Below are positions 1 to 5,666 of a stretch of DNA of 5,666 nt, one piece after another; position 1 is the first letter of the stretch; each line of letters begins with the position of its first letter. The stretch spans positions 1 through 5,666 of the forward strand of contig CATPAM010000495.1 of NCBI GenBank assembly GCA_955651735.1, written 5' to 3'. The position numbers were made by a program, and so were the translations under genes. Origin of the DNA: Candidatus Acidiferrales bacterium (GTDB lineage Bacteria > Acidobacteriota > Terriglobia > Acidiferrales > UBA7541). The notes beneath the pieces were generated by a model. That model saw nothing but the letters and a program-made list of their open reading frames with translations, had not been told where the DNA came from and searched no databases.

Positions 1-193
1 CGATCTGAAAATGTTGCCGAACGATTTGATCGAGCCCGTCTTCGCCGCCACCGTGCAAGCCACAGAAGAAGCCGTAATCAATGCCATGGTCGCCGCCGAA
101 ACCATGACCGGCATCGAAAATCACAAAGTAATCGCCCTACCGCACGACCGCCTCCGGGCCGTCCTAAAAAAATACAATCGCCTAAATCAGTAA
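1..193 (+). CDS. P1 family peptidase (DmpA/S58-type aminopeptidase), C-terminal end only
   Basis: This is the 3' end of a gene that begins before the window. The reading frame opens at base 2 (GAT CTG AAA ATG) and ends at TAA 191-193, giving 63 visible codons. The residues ATEEAVINAMVAAETMTG followed by a VIALPHDRL stretch are typical of the C-terminus of the DmpA/BapA group (MEROPS S58). Known members are N-terminal-nucleophile enzymes that self-cleave and remove N-terminal residues, including D- or beta-amino acids, from short peptides. The self-cleavage site and nucleophilic Ser lie outside the window, so activity cannot be judged. The internal ATG at 11 is not the true start, because the frame is open to the edge and the family is several hundred residues long. 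It converges on the aminomethyltransferase-like gene, so it is not in its operon. The family call rests on a short segment. Confidence 0.8.
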   Translation, partial: DLKMLPNDLIEPVFAATVQATEEAVINAMVAAETMTGIENHKVIALPHDRLRAVLKKYNRLNQ

Positions 194-223
194 TGTGGAA
201 TTTGAGATGTAAGGTAGAAACTC

Positions 224-266
224 TGTCATCCTGAGGGCATCCGACGAGGATGCCCGAAGGACCTCA
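224..266 (+). repeat. Palindromic intergenic repeat, copy 1
   Basis: A 43-base unit recurs at 4978-5020 in the same orientation with 41 identical positions. It folds as an outer stem TCCT (229-232) with AGGA (258-261), a symmetric GA/GA internal loop (233-234 and 256-257), an 8-bp inner stem GGGCATCC (235-242) with GGATGCCC (248-255), and a GACGA loop (243-247). It lies in the convergent gap between the peptidase stop and the aminomethyltransferase stop. No T-run follows the stem on either strand, so it does not look like an intrinsic terminator; a REP-like dispersed element is more likely. Similar GTCATCCTGAG...GAAGGACCT repeats are, from memory, frequent in Acidobacteriota. Confidence 0.85.
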
Positions 267-301
267 CGTTAAACCGTCTGCAAACACATTCACAACCAAC
301 T

Positions 302-1501
302 CTAAGTGATTGGCACGGCCGTCTTCCTCGGCGGATTGAAAAACGGCATCGCCACTACCTTCGCCGAAACCGTCTGCCGCACCGCCTCCACCGTCATCTC
401 CATCGCCAGCGTCGTCCCCACCGCCGACTGCTCGCGCTTCACGCACGCCAGCGCAATCATCTTCTTCAACGTCGGCGACCACGTCGTCGACGTCGCTTTC
501 CCCACCTGCTTCCCCGCGCGATATACCGGCACCGCCACGCGTGACGCCATGCTCGGCACCTGTGGCGCCATCTCCATCTGCTCGTACAGCGCTTCGATTT
601 CGTTCCAATCAATCTCTAGCCCGACCAGGGCCCGCTCCGCACCCTTTTTCGCTTCCGCCGCCAGCGCCTCGCGCCCCACAAAATTATCTTTCTTCAAATC
701 TACCAATTTCCCCAGCCCAATCTCCGACGGCGAATATTTCTGCGAATCAATCAGCGCCTTCTTGCTCGACGTGTAATCCACCTCAATCAAAATCAGCCCC
801 GCCTCGATCCGCGCCACGTCCAGCGCTATCATCCCCGCCGGATGAATATCGAAAACTTCGCCCGCACTCATCACCTTGTCCCAAACCCGCAGTGCATCCT
901 TCCACGGCATCCAAATCTCAAATCCCAAATCTCCCGTGTACCCCGTACGCGAAATATCCACCGGCACGCCCGCAATCTTCCCCCGCGTCACACGAAAATA
1001 CTTCAGGTTCGCAATGTTCGCGTCCGTCACCGCGCGCAACACCTTCCCCGCCGTCGGTCCCTGCAGTGCCAGCGCCGCCACCTGTTCCGAAATATCCTCG
1101 ATCTTCACGTCCAGCCCCAGTGCGTTCTGCTGAAACCATCGCAAGCTCGGATCCGCCGCCGTCCAGCGATATTCATTCTCGCCCAGCCGCGTGATCGTCC
1201 CGTCGTCAATCACTTTTCCCTGGGGATCGCACCAGCAACAATAAATCACCTGGTCCACCGCAACTTTGTTGATGTCCCGTGCGATCACTCGATTCACCAG
1301 CTTGGTCGAATCCCGCCCGGTCACCCGATACTTGAACAGTGGCGAAATATCAATCAGCGCCGCCGAATTCCGTATCGCGTTGTACTCATGCTCGTGGTGC
1401 ATCTCATACGCGCTCACTGTGTAGTAGCCCGACCACTCGCGATAACTCAAACTCTCGCAAAGCGCCTTCGTCCGCTCATGAAACGCAGTCCCAACCGGCA
1501 C
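302..1501 (-). CDS. Aminomethyltransferase-family protein (GcvT-like, folate-binding)
   Basis: This encodes a 399-residue cytosolic protein of the glycine-cleavage T-protein fold, ending at TAG (302-304). Typical T-protein motifs appear in order: GKVIDDG at residues 95-101, whose Asp pair matches the essential folate-proximal Asp; RTGYTGDLGFE at 185-195; ARIEAGL at 230-236; and VGKATSTTWSP from 333, matching the C-terminal barrel motif. Family members move a one-carbon unit to tetrahydrofolate, in glycine cleavage or in demethylation of methylated amines or sulfur compounds. It is slightly longer than canonical GcvT (about 365 residues), with extra sequence near residues 300-320, and no gcvH or gcvP is nearby, so a role outside glycine cleavage is likely (inference). 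The GTG start is chosen for an AAGGAG five bases upstream and a TATAAT box just beyond it. The frame stays open to an ATG at 1675, but that extension covers the divergent promoters and overlaps the next gene. Substrate unknown. Confidence 0.88.
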   Translation of the reverse strand: MPVGTAFHERTKALCESLSYREWSGYYTVSAYEMHHEHEYNAIRNSAALIDISPLFKYRVTGRDSTKLVNRVIARDINKVAVDQVIYCCWCDPQGKVIDDGTITRLGENEYRWTAADPSLRWFQQNALGLDVKIEDISEQVAALALQGPTAGKVLRAVTDANIANLKYFRVTRGKIAGVPVDISRTGYTGDLGFEIWMPWKDALRVWDKVMSAGEVFDIHPAGMIALDVARIEAGLILIEVDYTSSKKALIDSQKYSPSEIGLGKLVDLKKDNFVGREALAAEAKKGAERALVGLEIDWNEIEALYEQMEMAPQVPSMASRVAVPVYRAGKQVGKATSTTWSPTLKKMIALACVKREQSAVGTTLAMEMTVEAVRQTVSAKVVAMPFFNPPRKTAVPIT

Positions 1502-1506
1502 GTGAT

Positions 1507-1512
1507 CTCCTT
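1507..1512 (-). promoter_or_regulatory. Shine-Dalgarno site fixing the GTG start of the aminomethyltransferase-like gene
   Basis: Read on the minus strand the site is AAGGAG, followed by ATCAC and GTG (1501-1499). A near-perfect SD with 5-base spacing argues for the GTG over the upstream in-frame ATG at 1675. Confidence 0.8.
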
Positions 1513-1529
1513 CACTCCTAGCGACCGAA

Positions 1530-1558
1530 ATTATAGGTGCGAACAGAAACAGCGGCAA
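1530..1558 (-). promoter_or_regulatory. Sigma70-like promoter for the aminomethyltransferase-like gene
   Basis: On the minus strand a TTGCCG -35 box (1558-1553) and a perfect TATAAT -10 box (1535-1530) are separated by exactly 17 bases. Transcription would start near 1523, giving a leader of about 20 bases that contains the AAGGAG site. The start site is inferred, not observed. Confidence 0.65.
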
Positions 1559-1573
1559 GGCGACTTGTGCCGC
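1552..1573. promoter_or_regulatory. Inverted repeat between divergent promoters, candidate operator
   Basis: GCGGCA (1552-1557) and TGCCGC (1568-1573) form a perfect 6-bp inverted repeat with a 10-base spacer. CAAG and CTTG (1556-1559 and 1564-1567) form a second, nested symmetry on the same centre at about 1561.5-1562.5. The element covers both -35 boxes, so a dimeric regulator bound here could control both directions. No regulator gene is in the window. In GC-rich DNA a 6-bp inverted repeat can arise by chance, so this is only a candidate. Confidence 0.35.
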
Positions 1574-1593
1574 ACTCCCGCTGCCAGTAAAAT
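1565..1593 (+). promoter_or_regulatory. Sigma70-like promoter for the FAD oxidoreductase pair
   Basis: TTGTGC (1565-1570) and TAAAAT (1588-1593) are separated by exactly 17 bases. The -10 box matches the consensus at five of six positions; the -35 is weak (three of six). Transcription would start near 1600, leaving a leader of about 54 bases before the ATG at 1654. The -35 box is only 6 bases from that of the opposing promoter. Confidence 0.5.
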
Positions 1594-1653
1594 GACAAAT
1601 CTCGCTTCGCGCGTTTTTCGAATCATCTCGCAACAATAGCGGAGTTTCACTGC

Positions 1654-3345
1654 ATGCCTCAGCATTACGACGCAATCGTTATCGGCGGCGGCCACAACGG
1701 CCTGGTCAACGCCGCCTACCTTGCCAAAGCCGGCAAAAAAGTTCTCGTCCTCGAACGCCGCCATGTTCTCGGCGGCGCCGCCGTCACCGAAGAGATCATC
1801 CCCGGTTTTCTCTTCTCCGAATGCTCCTATGTAGTCTCGCTCCTCCGCCCCGAAATTATTCGCGAACTCGATCTCCCGCGCCACGGCCTCGAAATTCTCC
1901 CGCTCGACGGCACCTTTACACCCATGCCCAGCGGCGATTACCTTTGGCGCATGAACGATCACGCTCGCACGCAGCGCGAAATTCGCCGCCACTCCCGCGT
2001 CGACGCCGAAGCCTACGACGAATTCTCCAAGATGATGACCCCCATGTGCCGCTTCGTGAAGCCCATCCTCTCCATGATCCCGCCCGATCCCACCACCCTC
2101 AACCCCAAAGATCTCCACCGCCTCTATTTTCTCGGCCAGCGTTTTCGCGAGCTCTCTTCCGACGAGCGCTACACCCTCATCCAGCTCATGACCATGAGCG
2201 CCGCCGATTTCCTCGACCAATGGTTCGAGACCGACGTTCTCAAAGCCACCATGTCCGCCTCCGGCATCATCGGCACCTTCCTCGGCATCCGTTCTCCCGG
2301 TACCGCCTACGTTCTTCTGCACCACTACATGGGCGAAATAGACGGTGCTTTCCGCTCGTGGGGCTTCAGCCGTGGCGGCACCGGCGCGATCAGCAACGCC
2401 ATCGCCGCAGCCGCCCGCGAACTCAGTGTGGAAATCCGCACGCAGGCCTCAGTGGAAAGAATCCTCGTAAAAAATGGCCGCACCACCGGCGTAGCCCTCA
2501 AGTCCGGCGAAGAAATTTCCGCCAGCGTCGTCTCCTCCAGCGTCGACCCCCATCTCACCTTCGAAAAATTTCTCGAGCCCAGCGAACTCCCCGCCGACTT
2601 TCTCGAGAGCGTCCGCCGCTACAAATTCCGCGGCTCCTCCGGCAAAGTCAATCTCGCGCTCGACGCACTCCCCGACTTCAAGTCCATGCCCGGCCAGGGC
2701 GCGCATCTTCGCGGCGCAATTTCCATCTCCCCCAGCATCGAGTACATGGAACGCGCCTACGACGACGCCAAGTACGGCCGCTACTCCCGCAAGCCCTACA
2801 TCGACATGGTCATTCCCAGCCTCACCGACCCCAGCGTCGCGCCTCCCGGCAAGCACGTGCTCTCCTGCTTCGTGCAGTACGCGCCCTACAAACTGGCGAA
2901 AGGCACCTGGGATGATCAGAAAGAAGCCTTCAGCGACACCGTCATCAATACCATTGCCGAGCACGCCCCCAACATAAAAAAAATAATCATCGGCCGCCAG
3001 GTTCTCACTCCCCTCGACCTCGAACGCGAATTCGGCCTCACGCAAGGCAATATTTTCCAGGGCGAACTCTCCCTCGAGCAGCTCTTCTTTCTCCGCCCCG
3101 TCCCCGGTTGGGCCTACTACCGCACGCCCATCGACAACCTCTATATGTGCGGTTCCGCCACGCATCCCGGCGGCGGCATCATGGGCGCTCCCGGCCGCAT
3201 CGCCAGCCAGGTCATCCTCAAAGATTGGAGCAAAGGTTTCAAGAAATCCGCGCGTTCGAACTCCTCAAAGTCTTCTTCCGTGCCTCACACTTCGCCGCCC
3301 ACTGCTGTCGCTGACCCGCAGGCCGCCTCGGTCGAGAAAAACTGA
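1654..3345 (+). CDS. NAD(P)/FAD-dependent oxidoreductase, phytoene desaturase/PYROXD2-like (first paralog)
   Basis: This encodes 563 residues of the COG1233 flavoprotein family, which includes phytoene desaturases and PYROXD2. An N-terminal Rossmann FAD site is clear: VIGGGHNG with Gly11, Gly13 and Gly16, and acidic Glu34 ending the second strand. Further family motifs are WGFSRGGTGAI (236-246), GKHVLSCFVQYAPY (from 399) and the C-terminal FAD motif CGSATHPGGGIMGAPG (499-514). The conserved core ends near residue 525. A Ser/Lys- then Pro/Ala-rich tail (526-563) follows and has no counterpart in the downstream paralog. There is no signal peptide or membrane segment, so it is probably cytosolic. 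The ATG at 1654 has GGAG nine bases upstream and puts the FAD motif at the expected distance from the N-terminus. It is expected to oxidise a C-C or C-N bond using FAD; substrate and electron acceptor are unknown. A carotenoid role is unlikely, as no carotenoid genes are adjacent. Confidence 0.9.
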   Translation: MPQHYDAIVIGGGHNGLVNAAYLAKAGKKVLVLERRHVLGGAAVTEEIIPGFLFSECSYVVSLLRPEIIRELDLPRHGLEILPLDGTFTPMPSGDYLWRMNDHARTQREIRRHSRVDAEAYDEFSKMMTPMCRFVKPILSMIPPDPTTLNPKDLHRLYFLGQRFRELSSDERYTLIQLMTMSAADFLDQWFETDVLKATMSASGIIGTFLGIRSPGTAYVLLHHYMGEIDGAFRSWGFSRGGTGAISNAIAAAARELSVEIRTQASVERILVKNGRTTGVALKSGEEISASVVSSSVDPHLTFEKFLEPSELPADFLESVRRYKFRGSSGKVNLALDALPDFKSMPGQGAHLRGAISISPSIEYMERAYDDAKYGRYSRKPYIDMVIPSLTDPSVAPPGKHVLSCFVQYAPYKLAKGTWDDQKEAFSDTVINTIAEHAPNIKKIIIGRQVLTPLDLEREFGLTQGNIFQGELSLEQLFFLRPVPGWAYYRTPIDNLYMCGSATHPGGGIMGAPGRIASQVILKDWSKGFKKSARSNSSKSSSVPHTSPPTAVADPQAASVEKN

Positions 3346-3347
3346 CT

Positions 3348-4946
3348 ATGCCCATCGGACAGCGCGTAATCTTCATCGGCGGCGGCCACAACGCTCTCGT
3401 CAGCGCCTTCTATCTCGCCAAGGGCGGCTTCAAGCCTTTGATCCTCGAGCGCCGCGAATTCGTTGGTGGCGGCGCCATCACCGAAGAATTTCATCCCGGC
3501 TTCCGCGCCTCCACGCTGGCCCACAACGTCGGTCCGCTTCGCGCCGATGTCGCCGCGGACATGCAGCTCGAAAAATACGAATGCTACATGATGCATCCCA
3601 ATCCTCGCCTCTTCGCGCCCGCTCCCGACGGCAAAGCGCTCCTCTTCTACAACGACCACACCAAAACCGCCAGCGGCATCGCGCAATTCTCCGTCAAAGA
3701 CGCCGCGAAATATATTGAGTTCGCCGAAACGCTCGAGAATCTTTTCCCGGTTCTGAATCAGCTCCTCTCCATCACGCCGCCCTCCATCGACTCTCCTTCT
3801 CCAGAAGATCTGTGGAACCTTCTCAAGGCCGGCCGCGGTATCCGCAGCCTCGGCAAAAAAGGCATGTTCGATCTCGTGCGCTGGGGCCCCATGGCCGTCG
3901 CCGATTTCGTCGCCGAGTTCTTCGACAACGAACTCCTCCGCGCCGTCATCGCCGCCCGGGGCATTTTCGGCACCGCGCTCGGCCCGTGGTCCGCGGGTTC
4001 CACCGCCGTTCTGCTTCTTCGCGCCGCCGCAGACCCGCATCCCGTCGGCTCCGCTGCGTTTCCCCACGGGGGTCTCGGATCTTTCACTCGCGCCCTCGCG
4101 GAATCCGCACGCCAAGCCGGCGCCGAAATCCGCACCGACGCCGAAGTTCGCCACGTGCGTGTCAAAGAAGGCGCCGTCACCAGCCTTATCCTCGCCAACG
4201 GCGAAGAAATCTCCGCCAACGCTGTAGTCTCCGGCCTCGATCCCAAGCGCACTTTCTTCCATCTTCTCGATCCGTCGCAGCTCGATCCCACTTTCGCCCA
4301 ACGCATCAAAAATTTTCGTTCGAACGTCACCGTAGCCAAAGTACATCTGGCCCTCAACGATCTCCCGTCCTTCCCCGCGCTCACCGACGCCGTCGCCTCC
4401 GACGGCTTCCTTAAAGCGCTCTCCGGCCGTATCCACATCGGCCCCGAAATCGATTATCTCGAGCGCGCCTTCGATGCCTCCAAGTACGGCGAATTTTCCC
4501 CCGCCCCCTATCTCGACGTCACCATTCCCACGCTCCTCGATCCGACCCTCGCCCCCGAAGGCAAGCACGTCCTCTCCGCCTACGTACAATTCGCCCCATT
4601 TCAATTGAAAGAAGGGAATTGGGACGACCGTCGCAAGCAATTAGGCGAAGCGGTAGTGAAAACACTCGCGACCTACGCGCCCAATCTCCCCGGCCTGATC
4701 GAAGCCGTCCAAGTCATAACGCCGCAGGATCTCGAAACCGCCTACGGTTTCACCGGCGGCCACATCTTCCACGGCGAGCTAGCGCTCGACCAACTCTTCA
4801 CCATGCGCCCAGTCCTAGATTGGGCTCGCTACAGAACTCCCATCCGCAACCTCTTCCTCTGCGGCTCCGCCACCCACCCCGGCAACGGCCTGACCGGCGC
4901 CTCTGGCGCCAACGCCGCCCGCGAAATAATCCACGCCCTCCGATGA
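3348..4946 (+). CDS. NAD(P)/FAD-dependent oxidoreductase, phytoene desaturase/PYROXD2-like (second paralog)
   Basis: This encodes 532 residues that align with the preceding gene almost end to end: the FAD motifs fall at the same residue numbers up to about 244, consistent with an old tandem duplication. The N-terminal motif is FIGGGHNA, with Ala16 where the first paralog has Gly16, and Glu34 is kept. HGGLG (240-244), GKHVLSAYVQFAPF (from 405) and CGSATHPGNGLTGASG (505-520) match the other family motifs with substitutions. It ends soon after the FAD motif, without the low-complexity tail. The ATG lies 2 bp after the TGA of the first gene and has only a weak GAG about 11 bases upstream, so translational coupling is likely. 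The pair may form a heterodimer or act on successive or related substrates (inference). Divergence in the middle region suggests different specificity. Substrate unknown. Confidence 0.9.
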   Translation: MPIGQRVIFIGGGHNALVSAFYLAKGGFKPLILERREFVGGGAITEEFHPGFRASTLAHNVGPLRADVAADMQLEKYECYMMHPNPRLFAPAPDGKALLFYNDHTKTASGIAQFSVKDAAKYIEFAETLENLFPVLNQLLSITPPSIDSPSPEDLWNLLKAGRGIRSLGKKGMFDLVRWGPMAVADFVAEFFDNELLRAVIAARGIFGTALGPWSAGSTAVLLLRAAADPHPVGSAAFPHGGLGSFTRALAESARQAGAEIRTDAEVRHVRVKEGAVTSLILANGEEISANAVVSGLDPKRTFFHLLDPSQLDPTFAQRIKNFRSNVTVAKVHLALNDLPSFPALTDAVASDGFLKALSGRIHIGPEIDYLERAFDASKYGEFSPAPYLDVTIPTLLDPTLAPEGKHVLSAYVQFAPFQLKEGNWDDRRKQLGEAVVKTLATYAPNLPGLIEAVQVITPQDLETAYGFTGGHIFHGELALDQLFTMRPVLDWARYRTPIRNLFLCGSATHPGNGLTGASGANAAREIIHALR

Positions 4947-4960
4947 CCCCATATTGCGAA

Positions 4961-4974
4961 CGCATGTTAATGCG
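4961..4974. repeat. Small hairpin after the FAD oxidoreductase pair
   Basis: CGCAT and ATGCG flank a GTTA loop, giving a 5-bp stem 14 bases after the TGA and 4 bases before repeat copy 2. No T-run follows. It could help form an mRNA 3' end together with the adjacent repeat, but such a short stem may be chance. Confidence 0.3.
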
Positions 4975-4977
4975 CGG

Positions 4978-5020
4978 TGTCATCCTGAGCGCATCCGACG
5001 AGGATGCGCGAAGGACCTCA
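4978..5020 (+). repeat. Palindromic intergenic repeat, copy 2
   Basis: This is the second copy of the 43-base unit at 224-266. Its inner stem is GCGCATCC (4989-4996) with GGATGCGC (5002-5009) around the same GACGA loop. The outer TCCT/AGGA stem (4983-4986 and 5012-5015) and the GA/GA internal loop are identical to copy 1. The only two differences, at 4990 and 5008, pair with each other. It occupies most of the gap between the second oxidoreductase and the aminotransferase and ends 23 bases before the aminotransferase ATG, so it would lie in the leader if the genes are co-transcribed. Confidence 0.85.
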
Positions 5021-5043
5021 ACGCAAATCACGAGCACAATGTC

Positions 5044-5666
5044 ATGACAAAGGCGCCCACCATCGATCGCAAAAAACTGAAAGATCTCAGCTACCGTGAA
5101 GAGCATCGCTTCATGGTGGACCATCCCAGGTCTGCAGCTCTATATCGCTCGGCGCAGGATTCTTTACTCGGCGGCGTCCCCATGAACTGGATGAAAAAAT
5201 GGGCCGGTGCTTTCCCCATCTTCCTCAAATCCGCCAAAGGCGCGCATTTCACCGACGTCGACAATCGCGACTATATCGACCTTTGCCTCGGCGACACCGG
5301 CGCCATGACCGGCCACTCCCCGGACGTTGTCGCCGAAGCCGTCGCCCGCCGCGTCCGCGAAGGCATTACGCTCATGCTTCCTACCGAGGATTCCCTCTGG
5401 GTCGGCGAAAACCTAAAGCGCCGCTTCGGCCTCCCCTATTGGCAATTCACCCTCACCGCCACCGATGCTAACCGCTTCGCCATCCGCATCGCCCGTGAAA
5501 TCACCCAGCGCCCAAAGATTTTGGTCTTCCACTATTGCTACCACGGCACGGTAGACGAAACTTTCGTCTCGCTGCACGATGGCAAAGTCGGTCACCGCCG
5601 CGGCAACATCGGTCCACCCGTAAATCCCGCCGAAACCACGCGCGTAGTTGAGTTCAATGATCCCCA
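5044..5666 (+). CDS. Class III PLP-dependent aminotransferase (glutamate-1-semialdehyde aminomutase-like), N-terminal part
   Basis: An open frame of 207 codons runs from ATG 5044 to the window edge without a stop, so the gene is cut off. The protein resembles fold-type I class III aminotransferases, which use PLP to move an amino group between an amine or amino acid and a keto acid. Visible motifs are GAHFTDVDNRDYIDLCLGD (residues 66-84, the N-terminal strand region), TATDANRFAIRIAR (138-151, where GSAM-like enzymes have SGTEA) and CYHGTVDE (165-172, the conserved cofactor-stacking region). The PLP-binding Lys lies beyond the window. A true hemL role is doubtful because of the altered SGTEA motif and the catabolic-looking neighbours; an amine or beta-amino-acid transaminase is more likely (inference). 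The upstream SD is weak (GAG at 5032-5034). The gene follows the FAD pair on the same strand after 97 bp and may share its transcript; I see no convincing promoter of its own. Confidence 0.85.
   Translation, partial: MTKAPTIDRKKLKDLSYREEHRFMVDHPRSAALYRSAQDSLLGGVPMNWMKKWAGAFPIFLKSAKGAHFTDVDNRDYIDLCLGDTGAMTGHSPDVVAEAVARRVREGITLMLPTEDSLWVGENLKRRFGLPYWQFTLTATDANRFAIRIAREITQRPKILVFHYCYHGTVDETFVSLHDGKVGHRRGNIGPPVNPAETTRVVEFNDP

Noticed and set aside
229..261. Repeat copy 1 as a bidirectional intrinsic terminator between convergent genes.
   Set aside because: The position fits, but there is no T-run after the stem on either strand. A Rho-independent role is not supported, though transcript-end protection remains possible.
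541..1194. Plus-strand Pro/Ser-rich open frame of 217 residues opposite the aminomethyltransferase-like gene.
   Set aside because: It is a low-complexity shadow of a well-supported minus-strand gene, with no recognisable domain.
1602..1618. Possible attenuator in the oxidoreductase leader (CGC-TTC-GCG followed by a T5 run).
   Set aside because: The stem is only about 3 bp, too weak to terminate or regulate convincingly.
1502..1675. N-terminal extension of the aminomethyltransferase-like gene to the ATG at 1675, including a hydrophobic stretch that looks like a signal or membrane segment.
   Set aside because: The extension overlaps the divergent gene's start and translates both promoters. 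The hydrophobic stretch comes from the -35/-10 region, and the GTG at 1501 has an excellent Shine-Dalgarno.
1531..2325. Minus-strand open frame of 264 residues opposite the start of the first oxidoreductase.
   Set aside because: It is an antisense shadow rich in Gly, Glu and Ala with no family motifs, and it runs through the promoter region.
3285..4640. Long minus-strand open frame (451 residues) opposite the second oxidoreductase.
   Set aside because: Its Gly/Glu/Ala-rich, repetitive composition is typical of an antisense shadow in C-ending-codon DNA, while the plus strand carries a clear flavoprotein family match.
4619..5047. Plus-strand open frame of 142 residues ending in a VILSASDEDARRTS-type peptide.
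   Set aside because: It is an Arg/Pro-rich out-of-frame reading of the second oxidoreductase that runs into repeat copy 2. The terminal peptide is the translated repeat, a common source of spurious protein annotations.

Overview
The window looks like part of an Acidobacteriota-type chromosome (moderate confidence). The DNA is GC-rich, roughly 60% by eye, with C-heavy third codon positions on the top strand. Two copies of a small intergenic palindromic repeat beginning GTCATCCTGAG and ending GAAGGACCTCA resemble dispersed repeats I associate with soil acidobacterial genomes. No rRNA, tRNA, CRISPR array or insertion sequence is visible.

Layout. The left edge (1-193, +) holds the last 63 codons of a P1-family (DmpA/S58-type) peptidase. 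A 108-bp convergent gap (194-301) carries repeat copy 1. A GcvT-like aminomethyltransferase-family protein is encoded on the minus strand (302-1501); it starts at a GTG with a strong Shine-Dalgarno. A 152-bp divergent intergenic region (1502-1653) holds two back-to-back sigma70-like promoters with an inverted repeat over both -35 boxes. Rightward come two tandem, paralogous FAD-dependent oxidoreductases of the phytoene-desaturase/PYROXD2 type (1654-3345 and 3348-4946), only 2 bp apart. A 97-bp gap (4947-5043) carries repeat copy 2. A class III PLP-dependent aminotransferase related to glutamate-1-semialdehyde aminomutase (5044 to the edge) is cut off by the window end and has no stop codon here.

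How the genes may work together (inference). A divergent GcvT-like protein, two flavin oxidoreductases and a class III aminotransferase suggest oxidative breakdown of an amine or amino-acid-like compound. In that model the flavoenzymes would oxidise the substrate, the GcvT-like protein would transfer a one-carbon unit to tetrahydrofolate, and the aminotransferase would handle the resulting amine. The substrate cannot be read from the sequence, and I know of no characterised pathway with exactly this gene set. The most striking non-coding signals are the two repeats, whose only two differences form one compensatory base pair, and the compact divergent promoter region.
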